From contig NZ_AP019783.1 in the NCBI RefSeq assembly GCF_019670005.1, positions 186,001 to 250,000 on the forward strand: a stretch of 64,000 nucleotides of DNA, read 5' to 3'. The stretch is from Methylomagnum ishizawai (GTDB lineage Bacteria > Pseudomonadota > Gammaproteobacteria > Methylococcales > Methylococcaceae). The translations under genes were made by a program, and so were the position numbers. This document shows positions 28,116 to 38,212 of the stretch, piece by piece (the stretch's first letter is position 1; each line of letters starts with the position of its first letter). The notes beneath the pieces were generated by a model. That model was not told the DNA's origin. It saw only the letters and a program-made list of their open reading frames with translations, and did no database searches.

Positions 28116-31100
28116 ATGTTGCGTGCTATCTGGTTGTGGTTTTGCGTGGTCGTCCCGGTATGGGCGGGTGAAGCCGACCTGCCGCGTGTCGAGGTCTTTT
28201 CCCCCCGTGGCACGGTGAAGGACGTGCGGCAGGTGGCGGTGCGTTTTGCCGAACCCATGGTGGCCCTGGGCGATCCACGGCGACCGGCCCCGTTCACGGT
28301 CGATTGCCCCGCACCGGGCGCGGGCCGCTGGGCCGATGCCCGCAACTGGGTGTACGACTTCGAGCGCGATTTGCCCGCCGGGGTGGCATGCCGGTTCACC
28401 CTCAAGCCCGGCCTGCGCACCCTGGCGGGCGCGGCCCTGGCCGGGGAACGGGATTTCGGCTTCGACACCGGCGGACCCGCCATCCGCGCCTCCTTGCCGG
28501 AACAAGGCGACGAGGCCATCGACGAGCATCAGGTGTTCATCCTGGGCCTGGACGGCGAGGCCGATCCCGCCTCCCTCCGCGAGCATGTGCGCTGTGAAAT
28601 CGCGGGCCTGTCCGAGCAGGTCGAGGTCGATCTCCTGGCCGGGGCGGCGCGGGAAGCCATCCTGGCCCAGCGCCGCCGTCTGGGCTACGCCTATTACGAG
28701 GTGCTGTGGAAGAACGGCGCGGAAAGCCTGCTCAGGGTCGAGGACAAAACCCTGCTGGAAAAAGCCGAGTCGCAATTGGTGGTGTTGCAATGCCGCCGCG
28801 CCCTGCCGCCGGAAGCCGGGGTGAAGCTGGTGTGGGGCCAAGGCATCCGTTCCGCCAGCGGGGTCGCGACCGCCGAAGACCAAGTCCTGGCGTTCAAAAC
28901 CCGCCCCGCTTTCAGCGCCCGCTTGCAGTGCCAACGGGTGAACGCCCAGGCCGATTGCCTGCCCATGTTGCCGATCCGCTTGTCGTTCAGCGCCCAGGTC
29001 AAGGCGGAAGATTTGGCCCGGACCCGCATCGTCGATGGCACGGGCAAAACCTATCCGCCAGAGCCTATCGACGCGGCCAAGACCCCGACCGCCGACGAGG
29101 CGGTGTTCAAAGGGCCGTTCCCGGAAAAAGCCAAGCTGCGGGTGGAATTGCCGGAGGGTTTCCAGGACGACGCGGGCCGTCCCCTGGAAAACGCCGCCCG
29201 CTTCCCCCTGCCCACCGCCACCGACGAATATCCGCCGCTCGCCAAGTTCTCCGGCGATTTCGGCATCATCGAGCGCGAGGCGGGCGGCGTGTTGCCGGTC
29301 ACTTTGCGCAATCTGGAACCCACGGTGGCGGGCCGGAATTTGACGGTGGCCCCGGACGGCATTCCCGGCCAGGTCAAGCGCTTCGACCAGGACGATGCCG
29401 AAATCGCCCGTTGGATCCGCCGGGTCGGCGCGGCGGGCCGGGTGCGGGGGCAGTGGTTGGAGCGCACCGGACCCGATGGCAAGCCCATTTGGCGGGAAGA
29501 AACCGGCGCGGAATCGGTGTTCGCCGCCCAGGACCAAGCCCAAGCCATCACCCTGCCCAAGCCCCTGGGCGGGAAGGAATTCGAGGTGGTCGGCATCCCT
29601 TTGGAAAAATCCGGCTTCTATGTGGTGGAACTCGCCAGCCCCAAACTGGGGGCCGCCTTGCTGGGCGATAGCCGCCCGCGCTATGTCGCCACCGCCGCCT
29701 TGGTGAGCAATCTGGCGGTGCATTTCCTATGGGGCCGGGAAGGCTCGGTGGTGTGGGTGACGCATCTGGATAAAGCCGATCCGGTGGCGGGGGCCGAGGT
29801 GCGGATCAGCGATTACTGCAACGGCCAGAGCCTCTGGCAAGGCCGGACCGGCCCGGACGGCATCGCCCGGATCGCGGCACCGGAAACCTTGGGCGCGCCC
29901 AGCGATGTGGCCTACTGCGACGAGGGTTGGGACGCGCATCCCTTGTTCGTCAGCGCCAGGGTGCCGGGCGATCTCGGTTTCACGGTGTCGGCGTGGAACC
30001 AGGGCATCGCGCCCACCGACTTCAATCTCCCTACCGGCGGCTATGACGGGCAGGCATTGGCGCATACGGTGCTGGACCGGGCCTTGTTCCGGGCCGGGGA
30101 AACCGTATCCATGAAGCATTTCCTGCGGCGGCATACTTTGCAGGGTTTCGCCGCCTTGCCCGAGGCTGCCGTCCCGACCCGGCTGGAAATCTATCATGCT
30201 GGCAGTGACCAGAAGTTCGAGATGCCGGTGCGGTTCGACGCGACCGGGGTGGCCGAAAGCACCTGGGCTATTCCCAAGGATGCCAAGCTGGGCGAATACA
30301 GCCTGACCCTGGTCGCCGAGGACAAGCGCTTCACCGCTGGAATGTTCCACGTGGAACAATTCCGCCTGCCGACCATGAAGGCGGCGATCCAGCCGCCCGC
30401 CGCTCCGCTGGTCAATGCCCGCTCGGTCCCGTTGGATGTGTTCGTTGCCTATCTGAGCGGCGGCGGCGCGGGCAATACGCCGGTGAAGCTGCGGAGCTTG
30501 GTGGAACCCAAGGCGCTGAGATTCGCCGATTACCCGGATTACAGCTTCGGCGGCGAGGCCGTACGGGAAGGTTTGTTCGAGGAAAGCGACTACGATGCCG
30601 ACGAGCCCGCCACCGCCCGCAAACCCGCCCAGACCTTGGCGCTGACCCTCGATGCCCAAGGTGCCCGCCGCGCCACCCTGACCGATCTGCCGGTCGCCAC
30701 CCAGCCCCAGGACTTGGTCGCCGAACTGGAATACCAGGACGCCAACGGCGAACTCGAAGCCGTGACCCAGCGGATTCCGCTATGGTCGGCCCAGGTCGTG
30801 GTTGGCGTGCGAACCGAGGGTTGGGCCTCCAGCCGCGACCAGGTCCGGCTCCGGGCCGTGGCCTTGGATTTGGCGGGCCAGCCGGTCGCGGGGCAGAAAA
30901 TCGCCGTGGAACTCTATCAGCGGACTTATTATTCCTACCGCAAGCGGCTGATCGGCGGCTTCTATGCCTACGACAACCGCTCCGAGGTCAAGCGCATCGC
31001 TGGCGGCTGCGAAGGCAGGACCGATGCCCAGGGCTTGTTGCTCTGCACCTTGGCCCCGGACGCCAGCGGCGAAATCCTGCTGCAAGCCAAGACCCAGGAC

Positions 31101-33914
31101 GGCCAGGGCAACCCGGCGCTCGCCGTGGCCAGCGCCTGGGTGGCCGGGGAGGATGACGGGTGGTTCCAGGGCGGTGCCGCCGACCGCATGGATGTGCTGC
31201 CCGAACAAAAGGAATACCAGCCCGGCACGACCGCCCGTTTCCAGGTGCGGATGCCGTTCCGCGAAGCCACGGCCTTGGTCAGCGTGGAACGCGAAGGCGT
31301 GGCCGAGACCTTCGTGACCCATTTATCAGGCCGGACGCCGGTGATCGAAGTGCCGGTCCTGGATCATCACGCGCCGAATGTTTACGTCTCCGTGTTGGCG
31401 GTGCGGGGCCGGGTGGGCGATGGGCAATCCTGGCTGGCGGATATGGCGCGGAAGTTCCATTGGCCCTGGCCGGTCGAAGGCGGCGCCCCCACGGCGCTGG
31501 CCGATTTGGGCAAACCCGCCTACCGCCTGGGCCAGGCCGAAATCCGGGTGGGTTGGAATCCCTACCGGCTGGACGTGAAGGTCGAACCCGACGCGCCGGT
31601 CTACAAGGTGCGCGATACCGCCAAGGTCAAGGTGAAGGTCAAACGCGCCGATGGCGGCACCCCGCCGCCCGGCACCGAGGTGGCCCTGGCGGCGGTGGAC
31701 GAGGCTTTGCTGGAACTCAAGCCCAATCCTTCCTGGCAATTGCTGGAAAAGATGATGGACCCGAGGCCCATCGAGGTCTACACCTCCACCGCGCAGATGC
31801 AGGTGGTGGGCAAGCGCCATTATGGCCGCAAAGCCGTGCCCCATGGCGGCGGTGGCGGGCGGCAGGCGGCGCGGGAATTGTTCGATACGCTATTGCTGTG
31901 GAAAGGCCGTTTGCCCCTGGACGGGAACGGCGAGGCCGAGGTGGAGATTCCCCTGAACGACTCGCTCAGTTCGTTCCGGGTGGTGGCGGTCGCCAACGCC
32001 GGCCTGGATCGGTTCGGGACCGGCTCCGGGGTGTTGCGTACCCACCAGGATGTGATCCTGCATTCCGGCCTGCCGCCCATGGTCCGCGAGGGCGACCGCT
32101 TCTCCGGCGTGGTCACGGTCCGCAATGCCTCCCAGCGTCCCATCGCCCTCGCGGTCGAGGCGCGGGTCGCCAACGCCGCCGGAACCGCCCTGCCGGAATT
32201 CCCGCCCCGCACGCTGGAACTCGCGCCCGGCGCGGCCCAGGAATTGGCCTTCGAGTTGACGGTGCCGGTCGATGCGGGCCGCTTGCTGTGGGAGATCGCC
32301 GCCCGCGAACCCTCCGGCGCTAGCGGGGACCGGCTGCGGGTGGGCCAGGAGGTGGTACCGGTGCATCCGGTGCGGGTCTATCAGGCCACCTTGGAACAAC
32401 TCGACCATCCCCTCACCATGGCGGTGGAGAAGCCGGCGGGCGCGGTGCCCGGACGCGGCGGGGTACGGGTGGAGGTGCAGGCCCGTCTGGGCGATGCCAC
32501 CGGCGGGGTCGCCGCCTATATGGCCCGCTATCCCTATATCTGCCTGGAACAAAGGATTTCCGTGGCCGTCGCCCTGCGCGATCCGGCCCGCTGGCACACA
32601 GTCATGGACGCCCTGCCCGCCTATCTGGACCGCGATGGCCTGCTGAAATATTTCCCCAGCGATAGCCTGGAAGGCAGCGATACCCTGACCGCCTACGTCC
32701 TCGCCATCGCCCACGCCGCCGGGTGGGAACTGCCGGAAGCCGCCAAGGAGCGGATGACCGGGGCGCTGCAAAACTTTGTCGCGGGCCGCGTGGTGCGGGA
32801 TTCCGCCCTGCCCACGGCGGACCTGTCCATCCGCAAGCTGGCGGCGGTGGCGGCTTTGGCGCGTTATGGCCTGGCGCGGCGGGAATCGCTGGATTCCATC
32901 GCCATCGAGCCCAACCTGTGGCCGACCTCGGCGGTGCTGGATTGGTTCGACCTCTTGAACCGCCTGGAAACCCTGCCCGACCGTGGGCGGCGCAAGGCGG
33001 AAGCGGAGCAAATCCTGCGTTCCCGGCTGAATTTCCAAGGCACGACCCTGGGCTTTTCGACCGAGCGCGACGACGCCCTGTGGTGGCTGATGCTGTCCGG
33101 CGATGTCAACGCCGTGCGGATGGTGCTGGAAGTGTTGGATGAACCCGGATGGCGGGCGGATTTGCCGCGCTTGGTGCGGGGCGCGGTCGGCCGCCAGCAA
33201 AAGGGCCGCTGGAACCTCACCACGGCCAACGCCTGGGGCGTGCTGGCCTTGGAGAAATTCAGCGCGGCCTTCGAATCCGTGCCCGTGACCGGGGAAACCC
33301 AGGCCACGCTGGCGGGCACGGCGCGGGGGTTCGCTTGGAACGCGGAAAGCCGCCGCGGCAGCCTGAATTTCCCCTGGCCGCAGGAACAAGCCGCCTTGGG
33401 CATCCGCCAGGAAGGCACGGGCAAGCCTTGGGTGATGGTGCAATCCAGGGCCGCCCTGCCCCTGGACGCGCCCTTGTCCAGCGGGTTCAAGCTGCAACGC
33501 ACGGTGGTCCCGGTGGAGCAAAGGCATCCCGGTGTCTGGACCCGTGGCGATACCGCCCGCGTGACCCTGGCGTTGGAAGCCCAGTCAGACATGGCCTGGG
33601 TGGTGGTGGACGATCCGGTGCCGGCGGGTTCCACCGTGCTGGGCACCGGATTGGGCCGGGATTCCCAGCTGTTGACCCAGGGCGAAAAACGCGACGATGG
33701 CTGGACCTGGCCCGCCTACGAGGAACGCCGTTTCGATGGCTTCCGCGCCTACTACCGCTTCGTGCCCAAGGGGCAATGGACGGTGGAATATACGGTGCGT
33801 TTCAATAATCCGGGCCGTTTCGAGCTGCCCGCCACCCGCATCGAGGCCATGTACGCGCCGGAGATGTTCGGGGAATATCCGAACGCGGCGGCCGAGGTGC
33901 GGCCCGCGCCCTAA
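28116..33914 (+). CDS. Bacterial alpha-2-macroglobulin (YfhM-like) with thioester motif
   Basis: 1932 residues from ATG 28116, with GGGAGGG upstream and a signal peptide MLRAIWLWFCVVVPVWAGEA. Bacterial A2Ms are periplasmic protease traps. The reactive thioester motif CLEQ (Cys about residue 1476, in YPYICLEQ) is intact, within an alpha/alpha thioester domain (about 1400-1700). MG-type beta domains fill the rest; the bait region should lie near residues 1190-1250, where VVGKRHYGRKAVPHGGGGG is exposed. The cleavage site has no lipobox Cys, unlike E. coli YfhM, so the protein may be soluble in the periplasm. It precedes pbpC by 64 bp, the classic yfhM-pbpC pair thought to repair breached peptidoglycan while trapping invading proteases. 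A perfect parS site lies inside (30343-30358). Confidence 0.95.
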   Translation: MLRAIWLWFCVVVPVWAGEADLPRVEVFSPRGTVKDVRQVAVRFAEPMVALGDPRRPAPFTVDCPAPGAGRWADARNWVYDFERDLPAGVACRFTLKPGLRTLAGAALAGERDFGFDTGGPAIRASLPEQGDEAIDEHQVFILGLDGEADPASLREHVRCEIAGLSEQVEVDLLAGAAREAILAQRRRLGYAYYEVLWKNGAESLLRVEDKTLLEKAESQLVVLQCRRALPPEAGVKLVWGQGIRSASGVATAEDQVLAFKTRPAFSARLQCQRVNAQADCLPMLPIRLSFSAQVKAEDLARTRIVDGTGKTYPPEPIDAAKTPTADEAVFKGPFPEKAKLRVELPEGFQDDAGRPLENAARFPLPTATDEYPPLAKFSGDFGIIEREAGGVLPVTLRNLEPTVAGRNLTVAPDGIPGQVKRFDQDDAEIARWIRRVGAAGRVRGQWLERTGPDGKPIWREETGAESVFAAQDQAQAITLPKPLGGKEFEVVGIPLEKSGFYVVELASPKLGAALLGDSRPRYVATAALVSNLAVHFLWGREGSVVWVTHLDKADPVAGAEVRISDYCNGQSLWQGRTGPDGIARIAAPETLGAPSDVAYCDEGWDAHPLFVSARVPGDLGFTVSAWNQGIAPTDFNLPTGGYDGQALAHTVLDRALFRAGETVSMKHFLRRHTLQGFAALPEAAVPTRLEIYHAGSDQKFEMPVRFDATGVAESTWAIPKDAKLGEYSLTLVAEDKRFTAGMFHVEQFRLPTMKAAIQPPAAPLVNARSVPLDVFVAYLSGGGAGNTPVKLRSLVEPKALRFADYPDYSFGGEAVREGLFEESDYDADEPATARKPAQTLALTLDAQGARRATLTDLPVATQPQDLVAELEYQDANGELEAVTQRIPLWSAQVVVGVRTEGWASSRDQVRLRAVALDLAGQPVAGQKIAVELYQRTYYSYRKRLIGGFYAYDNRSEVKRIAGGCEGRTDAQGLLLCTLAPDASGEILLQAKTQDGQGNPALAVASAWVAGEDDGWFQGGAADRMDVLPEQKEYQPGTTARFQVRMPFREATALVSVEREGVAETFVTHLSGRTPVIEVPVLDHHAPNVYVSVLAVRGRVGDGQSWLADMARKFHWPWPVEGGAPTALADLGKPAYRLGQAEIRVGWNPYRLDVKVEPDAPVYKVRDTAKVKVKVKRADGGTPPPGTEVALAAVDEALLELKPNPSWQLLEKMMDPRPIEVYTSTAQMQVVGKRHYGRKAVPHGGGGGRQAARELFDTLLLWKGRLPLDGNGEAEVEIPLNDSLSSFRVVAVANAGLDRFGTGSGVLRTHQDVILHSGLPPMVREGDRFSGVVTVRNASQRPIALAVEARVANAAGTALPEFPPRTLELAPGAAQELAFELTVPVDAGRLLWEIAAREPSGASGDRLRVGQEVVPVHPVRVYQATLEQLDHPLTMAVEKPAGAVPGRGGVRVEVQARLGDATGGVAAYMARYPYICLEQRISVAVALRDPARWHTVMDALPAYLDRDGLLKYFPSDSLEGSDTLTAYVLAIAHAAGWELPEAAKERMTGALQNFVAGRVVRDSALPTADLSIRKLAAVAALARYGLARRESLDSIAIEPNLWPTSAVLDWFDLLNRLETLPDRGRRKAEAEQILRSRLNFQGTTLGFSTERDDALWWLMLSGDVNAVRMVLEVLDEPGWRADLPRLVRGAVGRQQKGRWNLTTANAWGVLALEKFSAAFESVPVTGETQATLAGTARGFAWNAESRRGSLNFPWPQEQAALGIRQEGTGKPWVMVQSRAALPLDAPLSSGFKLQRTVVPVEQRHPGVWTRGDTARVTLALEAQSDMAWVVVDDPVPAGSTVLGTGLGRDSQLLTQGEKRDDGWTWPAYEERRFDGFRAYYRFVPKGQWTVEYTVRFNNPGRFELPATRIEAMYAPEMFGEYPNAAAEVRPAP
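30343..30358. promoter_or_regulatory. parS centromere site (copy 1), inside the A2M gene
   Basis: TGTTCCACGTGGAACA is a perfect 16-bp palindrome identical to the Pseudomonas-type parS core and within the general bacterial consensus TGTTNCACGTGAAACA. It is read as MFHVEQ in the A2M frame. ParB binds parS, spreads as a CTP-dependent clamp and loads SMC. Chromosomal parS sites are usually intragenic and near oriC. Confidence 0.85.
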
Positions 33915-33936
33915 ATCTTTCCTTTCGATCCAGCGC

Positions 33937-33960
33937 GGAGGGCGGTTGGCAGCGCCCTCC
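33937..33960. terminator. Hairpin between A2M and pbpC genes
   Basis: GGAGGGCG and CGCCCTCC form a perfect 8-bp stem with an 8-base loop, placed 23 bp after the A2M stop and 19 bp before the pbpC ATG. No T-run follows. It may lower read-through into pbpC or protect the transcript end. Confidence 0.4.
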
Positions 33961-33978
33961 CCCGCTCGCTCCCGACCT

Positions 33979-36123
33979 ATGAACATCATCCGCAAACCGT
34001 TGGTTTTTTTCCTTGGTTCGATCTTGCTGATCGCGGGGCTCCCCGTCGGCGTATGGCTGGCAAGCTGGACGATCCAAGCGCCCGGCTTCGATGAGGTCCG
34101 GGCGCTTTGGGTGCCTTCCGAAGCCTATCTGCTGGACCGCCATGGCGAGGTGATCCACAGCCTGCGGCTCGATCCTTCGGCGCGGCGCTTGGATTGGACG
34201 CCCTTAGCCGATATCTCCCCTGCCCTGCCCAAGGCCGTCGTGGCCGCCGAGGACCGGCGGTTCTACCGGCACCCGGGCGTGGATGTTGTGGCGGTCGCGG
34301 GGGCCGTGGCGGACCGGGTGTTCCACGGGCGCAAGCGCGGGGCCAGCACGCTGACCATGCAGGTCGCGGCTTTCCTGGATGCCGGTTTGAACCGGCGCGA
34401 CGGACGCGGCATCGGCCAGAAGCTCCGGCAGATGGCCCTGGCCCTGGCCTTGGAGCGGCGCTGGAGCAAGGCGCAAATCCTGGAAGCCTATTTCAATCGG
34501 GTTGGATTCCGGGGCGAGTTGCAAGGTATCGCCGCCACCGCCCAGGGACTGTTCGGCAAACGGCCTTCGGGGTTGGGCGAAGCCGAATCGGTGTTGCTGG
34601 CCGCGTTCCTGCCCGCGCCCCAAGCCGATCCGGCCCGGCTCCAAGCCCGTGCCCGCGCTATCGCCCAGGCCGGAATGTTCCACGTGGAACATTCCGAACT
34701 GGAGACCCTGGTGGATGGCCTGCTCAAGCATAAGCCCGGCATCCTGCCCGAGCCGAACCTGGCACCCCATTTGGCGCGGCGCTTCCTGAAAAAACCCGGG
34801 GAACGGTTGCGGACTACCTTGGAGGCCCGCTGGCAACGGTGGGTTTTGGAGGCGCTCAGGCAACAATTGGCGGGCCTGGACGGCCAGAATGTCCGCGACG
34901 CCGCCGCCGTGGTGGCCGATAACGCCAGCGGTGAAATCCTGGCCTATGTAGGTTCGGCGGGGGGCGATTCGCGCTCGCCCGGTGTGGATGGTGCCGCCGC
35001 CCGCCGCCAAGCCGGTTCCACGCTCAAGCCTTTCCTGTACGGGTTGGCCGTGGCACAAGGCTACCTCACGGCGGCTTCGGTGCTGGAGGATTCGCCGGTC
35101 AACCTGGAAACCACCACCGGACTCTATATCCCGCAAGATTACGACCGCGATTTCAAAGGCCCGGTCAGCGTGCGTACCGCCTTGGCGTCTTCCCTGAATG
35201 TGCCGGCGGTGCGCGCCCTGGGCCTGGTCGGGGTGGAGCGCTTCCGCGATCTCCTGTGGGATTTGGGTTATGCCGGCTTGACCGAGGACGGCGAGTATTA
35301 TGGATTTTCCTTGGCCCTGGGCTCGGCGGAGGTGAATTTGCCGGAACAGGTCAATGCCTACCGCAGCCTCGCCAACGGAGGATTGTGGCGTCCGTTGCGG
35401 TTATTGCCCGAGGCTTCGGGGCCGGAGCCGCGCCGGGTGTTGGACGCGGGGGCCGCTTTCATCGTCGCCGACATATTGAGCGACAGCGCGGGCCGGTCCT
35501 TGACCTTCGGCCTGGATAGCCCTCTTTCCACCCGTTACTGGACCGCCGTGAAAACCGGCACCAGCAAGAACATGCGGGACAATTGGTGCATCGGCTTCAG
35601 CCGCCGCTATACGGTGGGCGTGTGGGTGGGGAATTTCGAGGGCGACCCCATGCGCGGGGTCTCGGGCGTGACCGGGGCGGCCCCGGCTTGGTTGGCGATC
35701 ATGAACGGTCTGCACGCGGCGGAGCCTAGCCCGCCCCCGGCAGCGCCCGCCGGGCTGGCCGCGCGGGATATCCGCTATGAACCCGCTATCGAGCCGCCGC
35801 GCCGGGAATGGTTCCTGGCGGGCACCGAGGCGGAGACGCTGCGCCTCGTGGTGGCCGGCACCCATGCGCCGCGCATCGAGTCGCCGCCCCGTGGCGTCGT
35901 CATCGCCCTCGATCCCGATATTCCGCCGCGCCATCAGCGGGTTTGGTTCAAGGCGAAAGGAGGCGCGGCGGCCCGCTTCGTGCTGGATGGGGCCGATCTC
36001 GGCCCGGCCCGCTCGCCCTGGGCGTGGTCGCCCGTGCCGGGCAACCACGGCTTGGAACTCAAGCGCGGGGATGGCGCGGTGTTGGATACGGTCAGGTTCC
36101 AGGTGCGGGGGCCGCGTCCTTGA
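33979..36123 (+). CDS. pbpC: Penicillin-binding protein 1C
   Basis: 714 residues. One membrane anchor (about 7-29) is followed by a GT51 glycosyltransferase domain with the catalytic Glu in AAEDRRFYRHPG (about 90) and GASTLTMQVA. The transpeptidase domain has SxxK in AGSTLKPF (about 345), SxN in ASSLNVPA and KTGTSKNMRDNW (about 525). The C-terminal BiPBP_C domain closes the protein (about 620-714). It polymerises and cross-links peptidoglycan at the outer face of the inner membrane. Pairing with the upstream A2M gene is conserved in many Gram-negatives. A perfect parS palindrome is embedded in the linker after the GT domain (residues about 233-238, MFHVEH). The start was chosen at 33979 to give the membrane anchor. 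Confidence 0.95.
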   Translation: MNIIRKPLVFFLGSILLIAGLPVGVWLASWTIQAPGFDEVRALWVPSEAYLLDRHGEVIHSLRLDPSARRLDWTPLADISPALPKAVVAAEDRRFYRHPGVDVVAVAGAVADRVFHGRKRGASTLTMQVAAFLDAGLNRRDGRGIGQKLRQMALALALERRWSKAQILEAYFNRVGFRGELQGIAATAQGLFGKRPSGLGEAESVLLAAFLPAPQADPARLQARARAIAQAGMFHVEHSELETLVDGLLKHKPGILPEPNLAPHLARRFLKKPGERLRTTLEARWQRWVLEALRQQLAGLDGQNVRDAAAVVADNASGEILAYVGSAGGDSRSPGVDGAAARRQAGSTLKPFLYGLAVAQGYLTAASVLEDSPVNLETTTGLYIPQDYDRDFKGPVSVRTALASSLNVPAVRALGLVGVERFRDLLWDLGYAGLTEDGEYYGFSLALGSAEVNLPEQVNAYRSLANGGLWRPLRLLPEASGPEPRRVLDAGAAFIVADILSDSAGRSLTFGLDSPLSTRYWTAVKTGTSKNMRDNWCIGFSRRYTVGVWVGNFEGDPMRGVSGVTGAAPAWLAIMNGLHAAEPSPPPAAPAGLAARDIRYEPAIEPPRREWFLAGTEAETLRLVVAGTHAPRIESPPRGVVIALDPDIPPRHQRVWFKAKGGAAARFVLDGADLGPARSPWAWSPVPGNHGLELKRGDGAVLDTVRFQVRGPRP
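34676..34691. promoter_or_regulatory. parS centromere site (copy 2), inside pbpC
   Basis: TGTTCCACGTGGAACA again, 4.3 kb from copy 1 and in the same codon phase (MFHVEH). Here symmetry extends by four bases on each side to a 24-bp perfect palindrome (34672-34695). Two identical 16-bp sites this close together are very unlikely by chance. Confidence 0.87.
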
Positions 36124-36321
36124 TGGGTGTGGGCTTGGGTAGGCCCAAGGTTGATAAGCCCCGAGTCTTGGGTTGATTTGAACCATCGGTGCATCCCGCC
36201 GGACCCCTGGGTGATTTGGCCCGGAAATTACCTTCGTAATATCAAGCGGCTGGGTGGCCGTATGGGACTGGCATGGTCGTCGCATCCTGGCTTCGACTTC
36301 ATCCAACCTCATCGCTTCGTC

Positions 36322-37994
36322 ATGAACGCTCCATCCCGCTCCCTGCCCAAAACCGGCTTTCCCGGCCTGGTCGAAAACTGGCGCTCCGATATGGTGTCCG
36401 GTTTCCTGGTCTTCCTCATCGCCCTGCCCTTGTGCCTGGGCATCGCCATGGCCTCGGGGTTCCCGCCGATGGCCGGCATCATCACCGCCGTGATCGGCGG
36501 CGTGGTGGTTTCCCGCCTCAGCGGCTCCTATGTCACCATCAACGGTCCCGCCGCCGGCTTGATCGTGGTCATCCTCTCGGCGGTGCAATCGCTGGGCCAA
36601 GGCGATGCCATGGCGGGTTATCGCTATACCCTGGCCGCCATCGTGGTCGCCAGCGTGTTTCAAATCCTGATGGGTTTGCTGAAGGCCGGCAAGCTCAATG
36701 CCTATTTCCCGGCCTCGGTGGTACATGGCATGTTGGCCGCCATCGGCATCATCATCATGGCCAAGCAAATCCACACCATGCTGGGCGTCAAGCCCGAGGC
36801 CAAGGAAATCCTGGAAACCATCGCCGAGGTGCCGCACAGCTTCGTGGAGATGAACCCGGAAATCGCCTGCATCGGCTTCACCGGGCTGGCCATCCTCATC
36901 GCGTGGTCCTTGGTGAAGAACCGTTATCTCAAGATGATTCCGGCCCCGCTGGTCGTGGTGGCGGTGGGCATGGCCTTGGAGCGCTATTTCGACCTGGACC
37001 ACGAGCATGTCTATGGCTTCCTGACCGACGCCCAATTCCTTCCGCACCATGAATACACCATCGGTCCCAAATTCCTGGTGACGATCCCGGAAAATGTCGC
37101 CGAGGGTTTTTATTTCCCCGACTTCGGCAAGATCGCGACCCCGGAATTCTGGGCCGCGGTGTTGTCGATCTGCTTGGTCGGGAGTCTCGAATCCCTGTTG
37201 AGCGCCACCGCTGTCGATAAACTCGACCCCTACAAGCGCTATTCCAATTTGAACCGCGACCTGACCGCGGCGGCGTGGGTAATCTGCTGGCGAGCGCCAT
37301 CGGGGGTTTGCCGATGATCGCCGAGATCGTCCGTTCTTCGGCCAATGTCAACAACGGGGCCAAAACCGGCTGGGCCAATTTCTTCCATGGCCTGTTCCTG
37401 GCTTCGTTCGTGGTGTTCTTTCCCCGGCTGATCCATGAGATTCCCCTGGCCTCGCTGGCCTCGCTCCTGGTCTATACCGGCTTCCGCCTGGCTTCCCCCA
37501 AGGAATTCGCCAAGACCCTGGACCTTGGCAAGGAGCAATTGGCGATCTTCTGCGCCACCATCCTCGGCGTGCTGGCGACCGATCTTTTGGTCGGCGTGTT
37601 CATCGGCATCTTCGCCAAGCTGCTCATCCATATTTTGCGCGGCGTCGATATCCGCCAATTGTTGAAGATATCCTATGCGGTGGAGCAAACCCATCCCGGT
37701 ATCTACCATGTCCGGGTCGAAGGTTCGGCGATCTTTTCCAACTTCATCGGACTCAAGAGCGAAGTCGCCGAGTTGCCCGAAGGGCGGACGGTGGTTTTCG
37801 ACCTGTCCGAGGCTTATCTGGTCGATCATACGGTGATGGAATTCATCGACCACTACCGTCACGACTATATCGGTCGGGGCGGGCGTTGCGAAATCCATGG
37901 CCTGGAAAACCACGAGCCTTATTCCGACCATCCGCTCGCGGCCCGCAAGCGCAAGACCGACGACCGCGAAGGCGAACTCAGCACGCCCCGGTAA
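36322..37994 (+). pseudogene. SulP-family anion transporter with STAS domain, disrupted by a one-base frameshift
   Basis: The first part (36322-37317) has the SulP signature PLCLGIAMASGFPPMAGIIT and about ten membrane helices. It leaves frame after SNLNRDLTAAA near 37270 and stops at 37317. The missing part continues in the next frame from GNLLASAIGGLPMIAEIVRS (about 37277) to 37994, including the last helices and a cytoplasmic STAS domain (YHVRVEGSAIFSNFIGLKSE). Total length 1673 bp is one base short of a whole number of codons, so one base is missing in the GC-rich run gcggcggcg at 37268-37276. The intact protein of about 557 residues would carry sulfate or bicarbonate, in line with the SulP family. 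It is either a recent pseudogene or an assembly error. No nearby carbonic anhydrase gene was seen. Confidence 0.85.
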
Positions 37995-38212
37995 CGGTCC
38001 TGGGCGTCGTCCAGGCTTGGGGCTTGGCGATGCGCGGTTTTGGCTTTCCTCCCCATGGGGTGCGGGCGGCGCTACGTCCAAGCCCGATTCCGAACGGGTC
38101 CGTTTCCGCAAGGGGCGGACCCCGTCCGCCCCGCCCCGCCGAACCCGTGGTCCGGCATCCGCCCGCCACGGCTTATAATCGAGGGGGTCGATTCCACACC
38201 CGGACCCCGCTC

